64,000 nucleotides of DNA from contig NZ_JBHTKH010000006.1 of assembly GCF_042676085.1 (NCBI RefSeq), forward strand, positions 62,001 through 126,000, given 5' to 3'. A program made the position numbers and the translations under genes. Positions 48,224-58,160 of this stretch are shown here, piece after piece. The notes beneath the pieces are model-generated. The model worked only from the letters and a program-made list of their open reading frames with translations, made no database searches and was not told where the DNA came from. Position 1 is the stretch's first letter; each line of letters starts with the position of its first letter. This stretch comes from Terrabacter terrigena. Lineage in GTDB: Bacteria; Actinomycetota; Actinomycetes; Actinomycetales; Dermatophilaceae.

Positions 48224-48904
48224 GTGAGCACAGACGAGAGCACGACGCCGAAGCCCGCCCCCACCCCCGCCGCGCCCGAGGCCGCCACCACCGACGCCAC
48301 CACGGCCGCCCCGGCGTCCCCGACGAGCGGTGCCACCCGCATCCTCGTCGCCGAGGACGAGGCGCTCATCCGCTTGGACCTCGTCGAGATGCTCGGCGAG
48401 CAGGGCTACGACGTGGTGGGCCAGGCGAGCAACGGCGAGCAGGCCGTCGAGCTGGCCAAGGAGGTCAAGCCCGACCTCGTCATCATGGACGTCAAGATGC
48501 CGGTGCTCGACGGTCTCTCCGCAGCTGAGCAGCTGCACGACGCGAAGCTCTGCCCCGTCATCATGCTCACCGCCTTCTCGCAGACCGAGCTGGTCGAGCG
48601 GGCCCGTGACGCCGGTGTCATGGCCTACATCGTCAAGCCGTTCACGGCCGACGACCTGCGGCCGGCCATCGACATCGCGACCTCACGGTGGCACGAGCTC
48701 AAGGCTCTCGAGGCCGAGATCGCCGACCTCGGTGAGCGTCTCGAGACCCGCAAGCTCGTCGACCGCGCCAAGGGGGTCCTGATGAGCCAGCTCAAGCTCA
48801 CCGAGGCCGACGCGTTCCGCTGGATCCAGAAGACCGCGATGGACCGCCGCCTCGGGATGAAAGAGGTTGCCGAGGCCGTCATCAACGGCTTCCCGGCCTC
48901 CTGA
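48224..48904 (+). CDS. pdtaR: ANTAR-domain response regulator (PdtaR-like)
   Basis: The protein has 226 residues. After a disordered Thr/Ala/Pro N-terminus (1-37), the receiver domain (38-155) has VAEDEALIRLDLVEML, phosphoacceptor Asp89 in LVIMDVKMPVLDG, and AYIVKPFTADDLRPA. The C-terminal ANTAR RNA-binding domain (about 165-222) has LETRKLVDRAKGVLMSQLKL and KTAMDRRLGMKEVAEAVI. Its homologue PdtaR (Rv1626) in Mycobacterium is phosphorylated by PdtaS and binds RNA to prevent termination. The kinase is not in the window. Confidence 0.93.
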   Translation: MSTDESTTPKPAPTPAAPEAATTDATTAAPASPTSGATRILVAEDEALIRLDLVEMLGEQGYDVVGQASNGEQAVELAKEVKPDLVIMDVKMPVLDGLSAAEQLHDAKLCPVIMLTAFSQTELVERARDAGVMAYIVKPFTADDLRPAIDIATSRWHELKALEAEIADLGERLETRKLVDRAKGVLMSQLKLTEADAFRWIQKTAMDRRLGMKEVAEAVINGFPAS

Positions 48905-48938
48905 GGGGCGACTCGCCGCAAAACGTCCGGTCATGACC

Positions 48939-49009
48939 GTCACCTAGGTCACGACACGGTCACCGATCGCCAGTTCCTGATGACCTCGCAGCGGGGTTGG
49001 GCCTAGTCT
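48939..49009 (+). promoter_or_regulatory. liv operon promoter with phased GTCAC repeats
   Basis: TGACCT (48981-48986) and TAGTCT (49004-49009), 17 bp apart, form a plausible promoter. Upstream, GTCAC recurs at 48939, 48948 and 48959, spaced about one helical turn, which suggests a regulator-binding site. A leader of about 40 nt follows, with GATGTGTGACATC and AGGAGG. Confidence 0.45.
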
Positions 49010-49056
49010 CCGTCTCAGCCCTCGACCGAGGGATGTGTGACATCAGGAGGACACCC

Positions 49057-50199
49057 GTGCGTTCTACCCTCAAGTTCGCTGTGCCGCTCGCGGTCGCAGC
49101 TCTTGCCCTCGGTGCGTGTGGCACCAAGGGCGGCGACACCCCCGCGCCGGCCGGCAGCGGAGGCGCGGCGGCCTGCAACGACTACAAGATCGGCATGTTC
49201 GGGGCCCTCACCGGTCCGAACGCCAACCTTGGCATCTACATCCAGAACGGCGTGAACCTCGCGATCGACGACTACAACAAGAAGCACGCCGACTGCAAGG
49301 TCACCCTCGAGAACTACGACTCCCAGGGCGACCCCACGCAGGCTCCGGCCCTCGCCAAGAAGGCCATCGACGACAAGAAGGTCGTCGGCATCGTCGGTCC
49401 CGCGTTCTCGGGTGAGTCCAAGGCCGCCGACCCGGCGTTCAACGAGGCCGGCCTCGTGACCATCACGCCGTCCGCGACCAACCCGACGCTGGCCGAGAAC
49501 GGCTGGAAGACCTTCTTCCGCGCCCTCGGCAACGACGCCACGCAGGGCCCCGCGGCCTCGAAGTACATCAAGGACACGCTGAAGTCGACCAAGACCTTCG
49601 TCATGGACGACGCGTCCGAGTACGGCAAGGGCCTGGCCGACATCGTCCGCAAGGACCTCGGCTCGCAGGTCGTCGGCAACGACACCATCCAGCAGAAGCA
49701 GACCGACTTCAGCGCCTCCGTCACCAAGGTGACGAGCTCCGGTGCCGACGCCCTCTTCTTCGGCGGTTACTCGCCCGAGGCCGCGCCGCTCATCAAGCAG
49801 CTGCGCGACGGCGGCTGGAAGGGCACGTTCGTCGTGGCCGACGGTGTGAAGGACCAGTCCTTCATCGACAACGCCAAGGACGCCGCCGAGGGCACGATCA
49901 TCACCTGCCCGTGCGTGCCGCCGGACGTCGCTCCCGACTTCCGGACCGCGTACAAGGCGAAGTACAACGAGGACCCCAACACCTACTCGGGTGAGGGCTA
50001 CGACTCCGCCACGATCCTGCTCGACGGCATCGCCGCCGGCAAGGACCGCGCCGGCATGGTCGACTTCGTGAAGGCGTACGACAAGAAGGGCGTCACGAAG
50101 CAGCTCAAGTTCGACGCCAAGGGCGAGTCGGCCGACATCAAGGTCTTCGCCTACAAGGTCGAGGGCGGCAAGATCGTCTCGGTCGGCGAGATCAAGTAG
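49057..50199 (+). CDS. livJ: Branched-chain amino-acid ABC transporter, substrate-binding lipoprotein
   Basis: The protein has 380 residues. The N-terminal lipoprotein signal peptide ends LALGA-Cys21. The mature protein is a type I periplasmic-binding fold, with YKIGMFGALTGPNANLG at its start and KKVVGIVGPAFSGESKAADP in lobe 1. AGGAGG (49045-49050) is a strong ribosome site for the GTG. Leu/Ile/Val specificity is inferred from the operon and not proven. It precedes livHMGF. A 13-bp hairpin after it probably lets it be expressed above the permease genes. Confidence 0.94.
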   Translation: MRSTLKFAVPLAVAALALGACGTKGGDTPAPAGSGGAAACNDYKIGMFGALTGPNANLGIYIQNGVNLAIDDYNKKHADCKVTLENYDSQGDPTQAPALAKKAIDDKKVVGIVGPAFSGESKAADPAFNEAGLVTITPSATNPTLAENGWKTFFRALGNDATQGPAASKYIKDTLKSTKTFVMDDASEYGKGLADIVRKDLGSQVVGNDTIQQKQTDFSASVTKVTSSGADALFFGGYSPEAAPLIKQLRDGGWKGTFVVADGVKDQSFIDNAKDAAEGTIITCPCVPPDVAPDFRTAYKAKYNEDPNTYSGEGYDSATILLDGIAAGKDRAGMVDFVKAYDKKGVTKQLKFDAKGESADIKVFAYKVEGGKIVSVGEIK

Positions 50200-50218
50200 T
50201 TCGACGTCATCGAAACGG

Positions 50219-50249
50219 GGGCGGTCGGAGCAGTAGGCTCCGACCGCCC
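50219..50249 (+). terminator. Hairpin between livJ and livH
   Basis: GGGCGGTCGGAGC (50219-50231) pairs with GCTCCGACCGCCC (50237-50249), a perfect 13-bp stem with a five-base loop, followed by TTCCGTT. It is probably a partial terminator or mRNA-stabilising structure that raises livJ above the downstream genes. Confidence 0.7.
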
Positions 50250-50312
50250 TTCCGTTCGGTTGATGCTCGGACCCGTGATCCCGCCCACCGCACCCGGCCC
50301 AGGAGGTCTTGG

Positions 50313-51298
<986 letters not shown>

Positions 51299-51302
<4 letters not shown>

Positions 51303-52447
51303 GCACCACGAAGACGTCCGCCGGCGCACGCAGCACGTCGGGTCCAGGGTTCAAGGACCGCGTCAACAACCTGCCCAAGGGCGCGAAGATCGCCCTCTGG
51401 GTCGCCTTCGCGGTCTTCCTGTTCCTGCTGCCGCTGCTCAACATCCCGTTCATCACGACCGAGGGCTCCGACTTCGGTGGTGTCCTCTTCACCGTCGCGA
51501 CGTACGTCCTCGTCGCGCTCGGCCTCAACATCGTCGTCGGCTACGCCGGCCTGCTCGACCTCGGGTACGTCGGCTTCTACGCCGTGGGTGCCTACACGGT
51601 CGGTGTGCTCACGTCCGAGCACGCCAAGCTGTCGTGGGTCGTGGTGGTGCCCGTGGCCATCGTCGCGGCCATGGTCTCCGGCGTCATCCTCGGTGCCCCG
51701 ACCCTCCGTGTGCGCGGCGACTACCTCGCGATCGTGACCCTGGGTTTCGGTGAGATCGTGCGCCTCACGCTGGTCAACTCGGAGTGGCTCGGTGGTGCGC
51801 AGGGCATCTCCGACATCCCGAAGCCGCCCAGCATCGAGCTGTTCAAGGTGCCGAGCATCGACTGGAGCAGCGGGGCACCCGTCGTCGACCTCGACACGAC
51901 GTCGACGTTCCTCAAGTTCGGCATCAGCGACTTCGTGCCGTACTACTGGCTCGCCCTCGGCATCATCGGCGTCGTCCTGCTCTTCGACGTCCTCGTCAAG
52001 AGCAGCCGCGTCGGCCGCGCCTGGGAGGCGACCCGAGAGGACGAGGACGCCGCCGAGCTGATGGGTGTGCCGACCTTCCGGTTCAAGCTGCTCGCCTTCG
52101 CCCTCGGCGCGGCGATCGGTGGTCTGTCCGGTGCACTCTTCGCGACGAAGGCAGGGTTCATCAACCCGCAGAGCTTCGAGCTGCTGCTCTCGATCCTCTT
52201 CATCGCGGCCGTCGTCGTCGGTGGTGCCGGCAACCGGTGGGGCGTCATCGTCGGTGCCATCGTGGTCAGCTACTTCCCGGAGCGGTTCCGCGAGTTCGCG
52301 GACTTCCGCGTGCTGGTCTTCGGCCTGGCGCTGATGCTGCTCGCGATCTTCCGTCCGCAGGGCCTGCTGCCGCCGCGCCGCACCGTCCGTGCCAAGCGCG
52401 CCGATGCCAGACAGGCCGTTCTCGAGGAAGGAGAAGCCAGTGCCTGA
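51299..52447 (+). CDS. livM: Branched-chain amino-acid ABC permease LivM
   Basis: The protein has 382 residues. A polar N-terminus (1-35) precedes about ten membrane helices, including YVLVALGLNIVVGYAGLLDL and GYVGFYAVGAYTVGVL. The loop AWEATREDEDAAELMGVPTF contacts the ATPase, and FATKAGFINPQSFELLLSI is family-typical. The insert around FKVPSIDWSSGAPVVDLDTT lies in an external loop. It starts within livH and overlaps livG by eight bases. Confidence 0.95.
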
Positions 52448-53450
52448 GTCGACCGAGCCCACCCCGCCCGCCGCGGCGGCCGAGCCCACGGCGGCCACCG
52501 AGCCCGCCACGGCCGCCACGGCCGCCACGCGGGACGACACCACGACCCGACCGGAGGTGACGCCGCACTCCGACGCCACGGCGCCGCTGGCCGACCCGGC
52601 CGACGAGGTCACCGAGATCCACCCCGACGTCGACATCACCCCCGACGACATCGGCGTGCCCGAGGTCGCCGAGGGCGAGAAGCTCCTCGAGGTCGACGAC
52701 GTGACGCTGCGCTTCGGCGGCGTCGTGGCCCTCAACGAGGTCAGCTTCCACATCAACAAGGGCGAGATCCTCGGCCTCATCGGTCCCAACGGTGCCGGCA
52801 AGACGACGTGCTTCAACGTCATGACCGGCGTCTACCAGCCGACCGCAGGCGGCATTCGCTACCTCGGGAAGCCGCTGGGCAAGCGCAAGAAGTTCCAGAT
52901 CACCAAGCTGGGCATCGCGCGCACGTTCCAGAACATCCGCCTCTTCGCCAACATGACCGCCCTCGAGAACGTCCTCGTCGGCGTCGACGCGCACCACCGC
53001 ACGGGTATCGGCTCGGCGATGTTCCGCCTGCCGAGGCACCGGCGCGAGGAGGCACAGGGCTACGCCCGGGCGATGGAGCTGCTCACCTTCATGGGGCTCG
53101 ACGGCAAGGCCGACGAGCTCGCGCGCAACCTCCCGTACGGCGACCAGCGTCGTCTCGAGATCGCGCGTGCGCTGGCCACCAGCCCGCAGCTGCTCTGCCT
53201 CGACGAGCCGGCCGCCGGCTTCAACCCGGCCGAGAAGGCCAAGCTCATGGAGCTGATCCGGACCATCCGCGACCAGGGCTACACCGTGCTGCTCATCGAG
53301 CACGACATGAAGCTCGTCATGGGCGTCACCGACCGGATCGTCGTGCTGGAGTTCGGCCGCAAGATCGCCGAGGGCACGCCCGCGGAGATCCGCGACAACC
53401 CGGCGGTCATCGCCGCCTACCTGGGAGTTGATGAAGAAGATGCTTCTTGA
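52440..53450 (+). CDS. livG: Branched-chain amino-acid ABC ATPase LivG with long N-terminal extension
   Basis: The protein has 336 residues, about 75 longer than usual LivG. The extra N-terminus (1-78) is Ala/Thr/Pro-rich, then acidic (PDVDITPDDIGVPEVAEG), and probably disordered. The ATPase core starts with LLEVDDVTLRFGGVVALNEV. Walker A is GPNGAGKTT. The signature is unusual: NLPYGDQRRLEIARAL. Walker B is LLCLDEPAAGFNP, and the H-loop is LLIEHDM. AAGGAGA before the GTG supports the long start. The last 20 bases overlap livF. Confidence 0.94.
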   Translation: MPESTEPTPPAAAAEPTAATEPATAATAATRDDTTTRPEVTPHSDATAPLADPADEVTEIHPDVDITPDDIGVPEVAEGEKLLEVDDVTLRFGGVVALNEVSFHINKGEILGLIGPNGAGKTTCFNVMTGVYQPTAGGIRYLGKPLGKRKKFQITKLGIARTFQNIRLFANMTALENVLVGVDAHHRTGIGSAMFRLPRHRREEAQGYARAMELLTFMGLDGKADELARNLPYGDQRRLEIARALATSPQLLCLDEPAAGFNPAEKAKLMELIRTIRDQGYTVLLIEHDMKLVMGVTDRIVVLEFGRKIAEGTPAEIRDNPAVIAAYLGVDEEDAS

Positions 53451-54159
53451 GGTCAACGGCCTGTGCGTCAACTACGGGCGCATCGAGGCCATCCGCGACA
53501 TCAGCTTCACGGTCGACGAGGGTGAGATCGTCACCCTCATCGGCGCCAACGGCGCGGGCAAGACGACGACGATGAAGACCGTGTCGGGCCTGCGCCCGGT
53601 GCGGGCCGGCTCGATCAGGTTCAACGGCAAGGACATCACGCACACGCCGTCGCACGAGCGACCGGTGCTGGGCATCTCGCAGTCCCCGGAGGGTCGTGGC
53701 TGCTTCGTCGGCATGACCGTGATGGAGAACCTCGAGATGGGCACCTACGCCCGACCCGACCGCAAGACGAAGGCCGTCAAGGACGACCTCGCCCGGGTCT
53801 TCGAGCTCTTCCCGCGGCTCAAGGAGCGCAGCAACCAGGCCGCCGGCTCGATGTCGGGTGGTGAGCAGCAGATGCTGGCGATGGGGCGTGCCCTCATGGC
53901 CAAGCCGAAGCTGCTGCTGCTCGACGAGCCGTCGATGGGTCTCGCGCCGAAGCTGATCCAGCAGATCTTCGACATCGTCACCGAGATCAACAGCCAGGGC
54001 ACGACGGTGCTGCTCGTCGAGCAGAACGCCGCGCAGGCGCTCAAGCGTTCGCACCGCGCCTACATCCTCGAGACGGGCGAGATCGTCCGCGAGGGCTCGG
54101 GCAAGGAGCTGGCGGCCGATCCCGCGGTCAAGGCGGCATACCTCGGCGGCGACGTCTAG
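53431..54159 (+). CDS. livF: Branched-chain amino-acid ABC ATPase LivF
   Basis: The protein has 242 residues. Walker A is GANGAGKTT, the signature is SMSGGEQQMLAMGRAL, Walker B is LLLLDEPSMGLAP, and the H-loop equivalent is LLVEQNA (Gln in place of His, as in LivF). The start is uncertain: ATG 53431 overlaps livG by 20 bases, and ATG 53440 would begin at MLLEVNGL. It is the last gene of the operon, followed by a long terminator. Confidence 0.94.
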   Translation: MKKMLLEVNGLCVNYGRIEAIRDISFTVDEGEIVTLIGANGAGKTTTMKTVSGLRPVRAGSIRFNGKDITHTPSHERPVLGISQSPEGRGCFVGMTVMENLEMGTYARPDRKTKAVKDDLARVFELFPRLKERSNQAAGSMSGGEQQMLAMGRALMAKPKLLLLDEPSMGLAPKLIQQIFDIVTEINSQGTTVLLVEQNAAQALKRSHRAYILETGEIVREGSGKELAADPAVKAAYLGGDV

Positions 54160-54191
54160 CACACCGGGCCACACGGCCTACGGAATCCGAA

Positions 54192-54226
54192 GGCGGGGCG
54201 TCACGACACGGTCGTGACGCCCCGCC
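54192..54226 (+). terminator. Terminator hairpin after the liv operon
   Basis: GGCGGGGCGTCACGAC (54192-54207) and GTCGTGACGCCCCGCC (54211-54226) form a perfect 16-bp stem with a three-base loop. No T-run follows, the usual form in this organism. Confidence 0.8.
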
Positions 54227-54252
54227 CTCCGTGCCGGGACCTGCCATAACCC

Positions 54253-54281
54253 TTCCGTCACGACGTCGTTGGTCGTAGTGT
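54253..54281 (+). promoter_or_regulatory. Putative promoter of the GNAT gene at 54315
   Basis: TTCCGT (54253-54258) and TAGTGT (54276-54281) are 17 bp apart. The palindrome ACGACGTCGT (54260-54269) lies between them. Confidence 0.4.
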
Positions 54282-54314
54282 CTCCCGGGTGACCTCGGGG
54301 CAGGAACAGGAGGG

Positions 54315-54911
54315 ATGATGGGTCGATCGACTGTGTCGGTGCAGCGGGTGGACGAGAGCCTGCACTCGCAGTTCATAGAGCTGTGGATCACGCACCGCAT
54401 CGAGGGTGGCACCACCCCCGAGGCCGCGCAGCGGCTCGCACTCGACGGCACCTTGCGAAATGCCTTGCAGCGCAACGACATCTGCGCGTTCATCGCCTCC
54501 GTCGAAGGGCGTGCGCGCGGCTACGTCGTGCTGGCGGACTCGACGCGCAGCCTGCTCGTCGACTCACCGTGCGTGTCGATCGACATGCTCTACGTCCACC
54601 CGGACTTCCGGCGCCAGGGTGTGGGGCGTGCGCTGCTCATGGCCGCCAGCAGGTATGCCGACCGGCAGGGGTGCGAGCACCTCGCGAGTGCGGTTCCCGC
54701 AGGCGACCGCGACGCGAACCGCTTCTTCGCCCGTCTGGGCTTCGCCCCCGAGACGGTGCGCCGGGTCGCGTCCGCCGCGACCCTGCAGCGCAAGCTGGCG
54801 GGGGAGGCCAAGGCCGGCCCGCACCGGGTCACGCTCGACCTGCTCCAGCGCCGGCGCGACCTGCGCTCCCGCGCCCGCGCCACCCGGCACGACCCGAAGA
54901 TCGCCGGCTGA
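54315..54911 (+). CDS. GNAT-family acetyltransferase
   Basis: The protein has 198 residues. The acetyl-CoA region is VSIDMLYVHPDFRRQGVGRALLMAA (about 92-116), with RRQGVG as the pyrophosphate loop, followed by DRDANRFFARLGFAPE. A basic C-terminal tail (RRRDLRSRARATR) of about 45 residues is beyond the GNAT core and could bind nucleic acid. GGAGGG precedes two ATG codons. The substrate is unknown. Confidence 0.85.
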   Translation: MMGRSTVSVQRVDESLHSQFIELWITHRIEGGTTPEAAQRLALDGTLRNALQRNDICAFIASVEGRARGYVVLADSTRSLLVDSPCVSIDMLYVHPDFRRQGVGRALLMAASRYADRQGCEHLASAVPAGDRDANRFFARLGFAPETVRRVASAATLQRKLAGEAKAGPHRVTLDLLQRRRDLRSRARATRHDPKIAG

Positions 54912-54932
54912 CCCCCACCGGGTGGTCGGCGG

Positions 54933-55397
54933 TCAGGCGCCCGGCGCCGCGTCGCGCAGCAGGCAGGTGATCCGCGACGTGCAGATGCGGCGGTCGTCCT
55001 CGTCGGTCACGACGACCTCGTAGCTGACGAGCGTGCGGCCTGCGCTCAGCAGCGTGGCCGTGCCGGTGACGAGGCCGGTGCGCGCCGCGCGGTGGTGGGT
55101 GGCGTTGATGTCGAGCCCGACCGCGACCCGTCCCGGGCCGGCGTGGATCTGGGCGCCGATCGACCCGAGCGACTCGGCGAGCACGACGCTCGCGCCACCG
55201 TGGAGCAGTCCGTAGGGCTGCGTGTTGCCGGCGACCGGCATCGTCGCGACGAGGCGCTCGGGCGTCGCCTCGGTGATCTCGATCTGCATTCGCTCGAGCA
55301 GGGTGCCCTCGGCCATCGCGCGCATCGCGTCGACGTGCTGGCGCGTCGCCTCCTCGGTGGTCGGGCCTGCTGTCGAGTCGGTCGTCGGTTCGGTCAT
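54933..55397 (-). CDS. PaaI-type hotdog thioesterase
   Basis: The protein has 154 residues. The hotdog fold carries the PaaI motif YGLLHGGASVVLAESLGSIG (His and Gly of the active site), then VAVGLDINATHHRAARTG. It hydrolyses acyl-CoA esters, probably of aromatic or short-chain type. The ATG at 55397 is chosen because, on this strand, TACGAT lies seven bases upstream (plus-strand 55405-55410). It is divergent from polA across 87 bp. Confidence 0.9.
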   Translation of the reverse strand: MTEPTTDSTAGPTTEEATRQHVDAMRAMAEGTLLERMQIEITEATPERLVATMPVAGNTQPYGLLHGGASVVLAESLGSIGAQIHAGPGRVAVGLDINATHHRAARTGLVTGTATLLSAGRTLVSYEVVVTDEDDRRICTSRITCLLRDAAPGA

Positions 55398-55472
55398 GGA
55401 GGGGATCGTATGCCGCCTCGCCGGCGCCGCCTGTCCGACCGTGCCCCGGCTCACGGCGTCGGTGGCCGCCAC

Positions 55473-55478
55473 TAGGGT
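55473..55478 (+). promoter_or_regulatory. Leaderless -10 box of polA
   Basis: TAGGGT lies six bases before the GTG at 55485. No -35 match is clear. It supports the GTG start of DNA polymerase I. Confidence 0.5.
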
Positions 55479-55484
55479 TGCCGT

Positions 55485-58160
55485 GTGAGCCGACTTCTCC
55501 TCCTCGACGGACACTCCCTGGCCTACCGCGCGTTCTTCGCGCTGCCTGCCGAGAACTTCTCGACGGTCACCGGCCAGCACACCAACGCCGTCTACGGCTT
55601 CACCTCGATGCTGATCAACATGCTGCGCGACGAGCAGCCCACCCACGTCGTCGTGGCGTTCGACAAGTCGCGCCAGACGTTCCGCACCGAGCAGTACGCC
55701 GAGTACAAGGCGGGCCGTGCGCGAACGCCCGACGAGTTCTCGGGCCAGCTCCCGCTCGTCAAGGAGGTCCTCGACGCGCTGCGCATCACCCACGTCGAGC
55801 TCGACGGCTACGAGGCCGACGACATCATCGCGACCATCGCGACCGAGGCCGACGGCCAGGGCGTCGAGGTGCTCATCTGCTCGGGTGACCGCGACACCTT
55901 CCAGCTCGTCTCCGACAACGTGACGATCCTCTACCCGGTGCGTGGGGTGTCCGAGGTGTGGCGCATGGGTCCCGCCCAGGTCGAGGAGAAGTACGGCGTG
56001 CCGCCGACCCGCTACAGCGACCTCGCAGCCATGGTCGGTGAGACCTCCGACAACCTGCCCGGCGTGCCTGGCGTCGGTCCGAAGACGGCCGCGAAGTGGA
56101 TCACCCAGTTCGGTGACCTCGAGGGCATCGTCGCGGGCGTCGACCAGATCAAGGGCAAGGCCGGCGACTCGCTCCGCGAGCACCTCGACCAGGTGCTGCG
56201 CAACCGGCGCCTCAACCAGCTGGTCAAGGACGCCCCCGTCGGGGTGGGCCTCGCCGACCTCGAGCGCCACCAGTGGGCCCGCGAGGAGGTGCACGAGGTC
56301 TTCGACCGCCTCGAGTTCCGGGTGCTGCGCGACCGGCTCTTCGCCGAGGTCGAGGCGAGCGAGCCCGAGGCCGAGTCGGGCTTCGAGGTCGACGGCTCGG
56401 TGCTCGAGCCCGCGCAGGTGCCCGACTGGGTGGCCGAGCACCTGCCGGCGGGGGAGCGGGCGGCGCTCTCCGTCACCGGCACGTGGGCCCGTGGCACGGG
56501 CGACGCCACTGGCCTCGCCATCTCCTCGCCCGACGGGTCCGCGGCCTGGGTCGACCTCACCACCCTCACGCCCGAGGGGGAGACGTCCATCGGCTCCTGG
56601 CTCGAGGATCCCGCGCGCCCCAAGGCGATGCACGACGCGAAGGGCCCGATCGAGGCCGTGACGGCACGCGGTTTCACGCTGGCGGGGCTGACCAGCGACA
56701 CCCAGCTCGCGGCATACCTCGTCAAGCCCGACCAGCGCACCTACCACCTCGACGACCTCGTGCTGCGCCACCTGAAGCGCGAGCTCAGCAGCTCGGGCAG
56801 CGCCGACGGGCAGGGCATGCTCGACTTCGGTGGCGATGCCGACGAGAAGGCCGCCCAGCAGGAGATGGTGCGGGCCACGGCCGTGCGCGACCTCGCCGTC
56901 GTGCTCGACGAGCAGCTGGCCGCGACGGGCGGTGCCGACCTGCTGGCCGACGTCGAGCTGCCGCTCGTCGACGTCCTCGCGGGCATGGAGCGCACCGGCA
57001 TCGCCGTCGACGTCACCGGCCTCGACGAGCTCGAGAAGGACTTCGCGGCCAAGGTCGCTGCAGCCCAACAGGACGCCTGGGACGCCATCGGGGGCGAGAA
57101 GATCAACCTCGGTTCGCCGAAGCAGCTGCAGGAGGTGCTCTTCGGCACGCTCGGCATGCCGAAGACGAAGAAGACGAAGACCGGCTACACCACCGACGCC
57201 GACGCCCTCAACGACCTCTTCGCCAAGACCGAGCACCCGTTCCTCGAGGCGCTGCTGCGCCACCGCGACGCGGCGCGGCTGCGCGTCACGGTCGAGGGGC
57301 TCCAGAAGTCGGTGGCCGACGACGGTCGCATCCACACGACCTACCTCCAGACCATCGCGGCCACGGGGCGCCTCAGCTCCACCGAGCCGAACCTCCAGAA
57401 CGTCCCGATCCGCACCGAGGAGGGGCGCCGCATCCGCGAGCTCTTCGTCGTCGGCGACGGCTACGAGGCCCTCATGTCGGCCGACTACTCCCAGATCGAG
57501 ATGCGGGTCATGGCCCACCTCTCCGGCGACGAAGGCCTCATCGAGGCGTTCCGCACCGGCGAGGATCTCCACAAGTTCGTCGGCTCCAAGGTGTTCGGCG
57601 TCGAGCCCGACGACGTCACCGCGGCCATGCGCTCGAAGGTCAAAGCGATGTCCTACGGCCTCGCCTACGGCCTTTCGGCGTTCGGCCTGTCCAAGCAGCT
57701 GACGATCAGCACGGAGGAGGCACGAGGCCTCATGGACGGCTACTTCGAGCGTTTCGGTGGGGTCAGCGACTATCTGCGCGACGTCGTGGCCGAGGCGCGC
57801 GGCACGGGCTACACCGCAACGATGTTCGGGCGCCGGCGCTACCTGCCCGACCTCACCTCCGACAACCGTCAGCGCCGCGAGATGGCCGAGCGGATGGCGC
57901 TCAACGCGCCCATCCAGGGCTCCGCCGCCGACATCATGAAGGTCGCGATGATCGGGGTCGACCGGGCCCTGAAGAGCTCGGGCGCGAAGTCGCGCGTCCT
58001 GCTGCAGGTCCACGACGAGCTCGTTCTCGAGGTGGCCGAGGGCGAGCGCGACGACCTCGAGAAGCTCGTGCGCAACGAGATGGGCAACGCTGCACCGATG
58101 GACGTCCCGCTCGACATCAACGTCGGGGTGGGTCACTCCTGGCACGACGCCGCCCACTGA
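55485..58160 (+). CDS. polA: DNA polymerase I
   Basis: The protein has 891 residues. The N-terminal 5'-nuclease (about 1-300) shows LLLDGHSLAYRAFFALP, GYEADDIIATIA and SGDRDTFQLV. The middle 3'-exonuclease-like domain (about 320-490) lacks the DxE motif: ALSVTGTWARG stands where the two acidic residues should be. The polymerase domain has Asp667 in SADYSQIEMRVMAHL, the O helix RSKVKAMSYGLAYGLSAFG with Tyr724 in place of Phe762 of E. coli, and QVHDELVLEV with Asp844. It does replication gap filling and repair. The opposite-strand 1,125-codon open frame is an artefact except for its thioesterase end. Confidence 0.97.
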   Translation: MSRLLLLDGHSLAYRAFFALPAENFSTVTGQHTNAVYGFTSMLINMLRDEQPTHVVVAFDKSRQTFRTEQYAEYKAGRARTPDEFSGQLPLVKEVLDALRITHVELDGYEADDIIATIATEADGQGVEVLICSGDRDTFQLVSDNVTILYPVRGVSEVWRMGPAQVEEKYGVPPTRYSDLAAMVGETSDNLPGVPGVGPKTAAKWITQFGDLEGIVAGVDQIKGKAGDSLREHLDQVLRNRRLNQLVKDAPVGVGLADLERHQWAREEVHEVFDRLEFRVLRDRLFAEVEASEPEAESGFEVDGSVLEPAQVPDWVAEHLPAGERAALSVTGTWARGTGDATGLAISSPDGSAAWVDLTTLTPEGETSIGSWLEDPARPKAMHDAKGPIEAVTARGFTLAGLTSDTQLAAYLVKPDQRTYHLDDLVLRHLKRELSSSGSADGQGMLDFGGDADEKAAQQEMVRATAVRDLAVVLDEQLAATGGADLLADVELPLVDVLAGMERTGIAVDVTGLDELEKDFAAKVAAAQQDAWDAIGGEKINLGSPKQLQEVLFGTLGMPKTKKTKTGYTTDADALNDLFAKTEHPFLEALLRHRDAARLRVTVEGLQKSVADDGRIHTTYLQTIAATGRLSSTEPNLQNVPIRTEEGRRIRELFVVGDGYEALMSADYSQIEMRVMAHLSGDEGLIEAFRTGEDLHKFVGSKVFGVEPDDVTAAMRSKVKAMSYGLAYGLSAFGLSKQLTISTEEARGLMDGYFERFGGVSDYLRDVVAEARGTGYTATMFGRRRYLPDLTSDNRQRREMAERMALNAPIQGSAADIMKVAMIGVDRALKSSGAKSRVLLQVHDELVLEVAEGERDDLEKLVRNEMGNAAPMDVPLDINVGVGHSWHDAAH

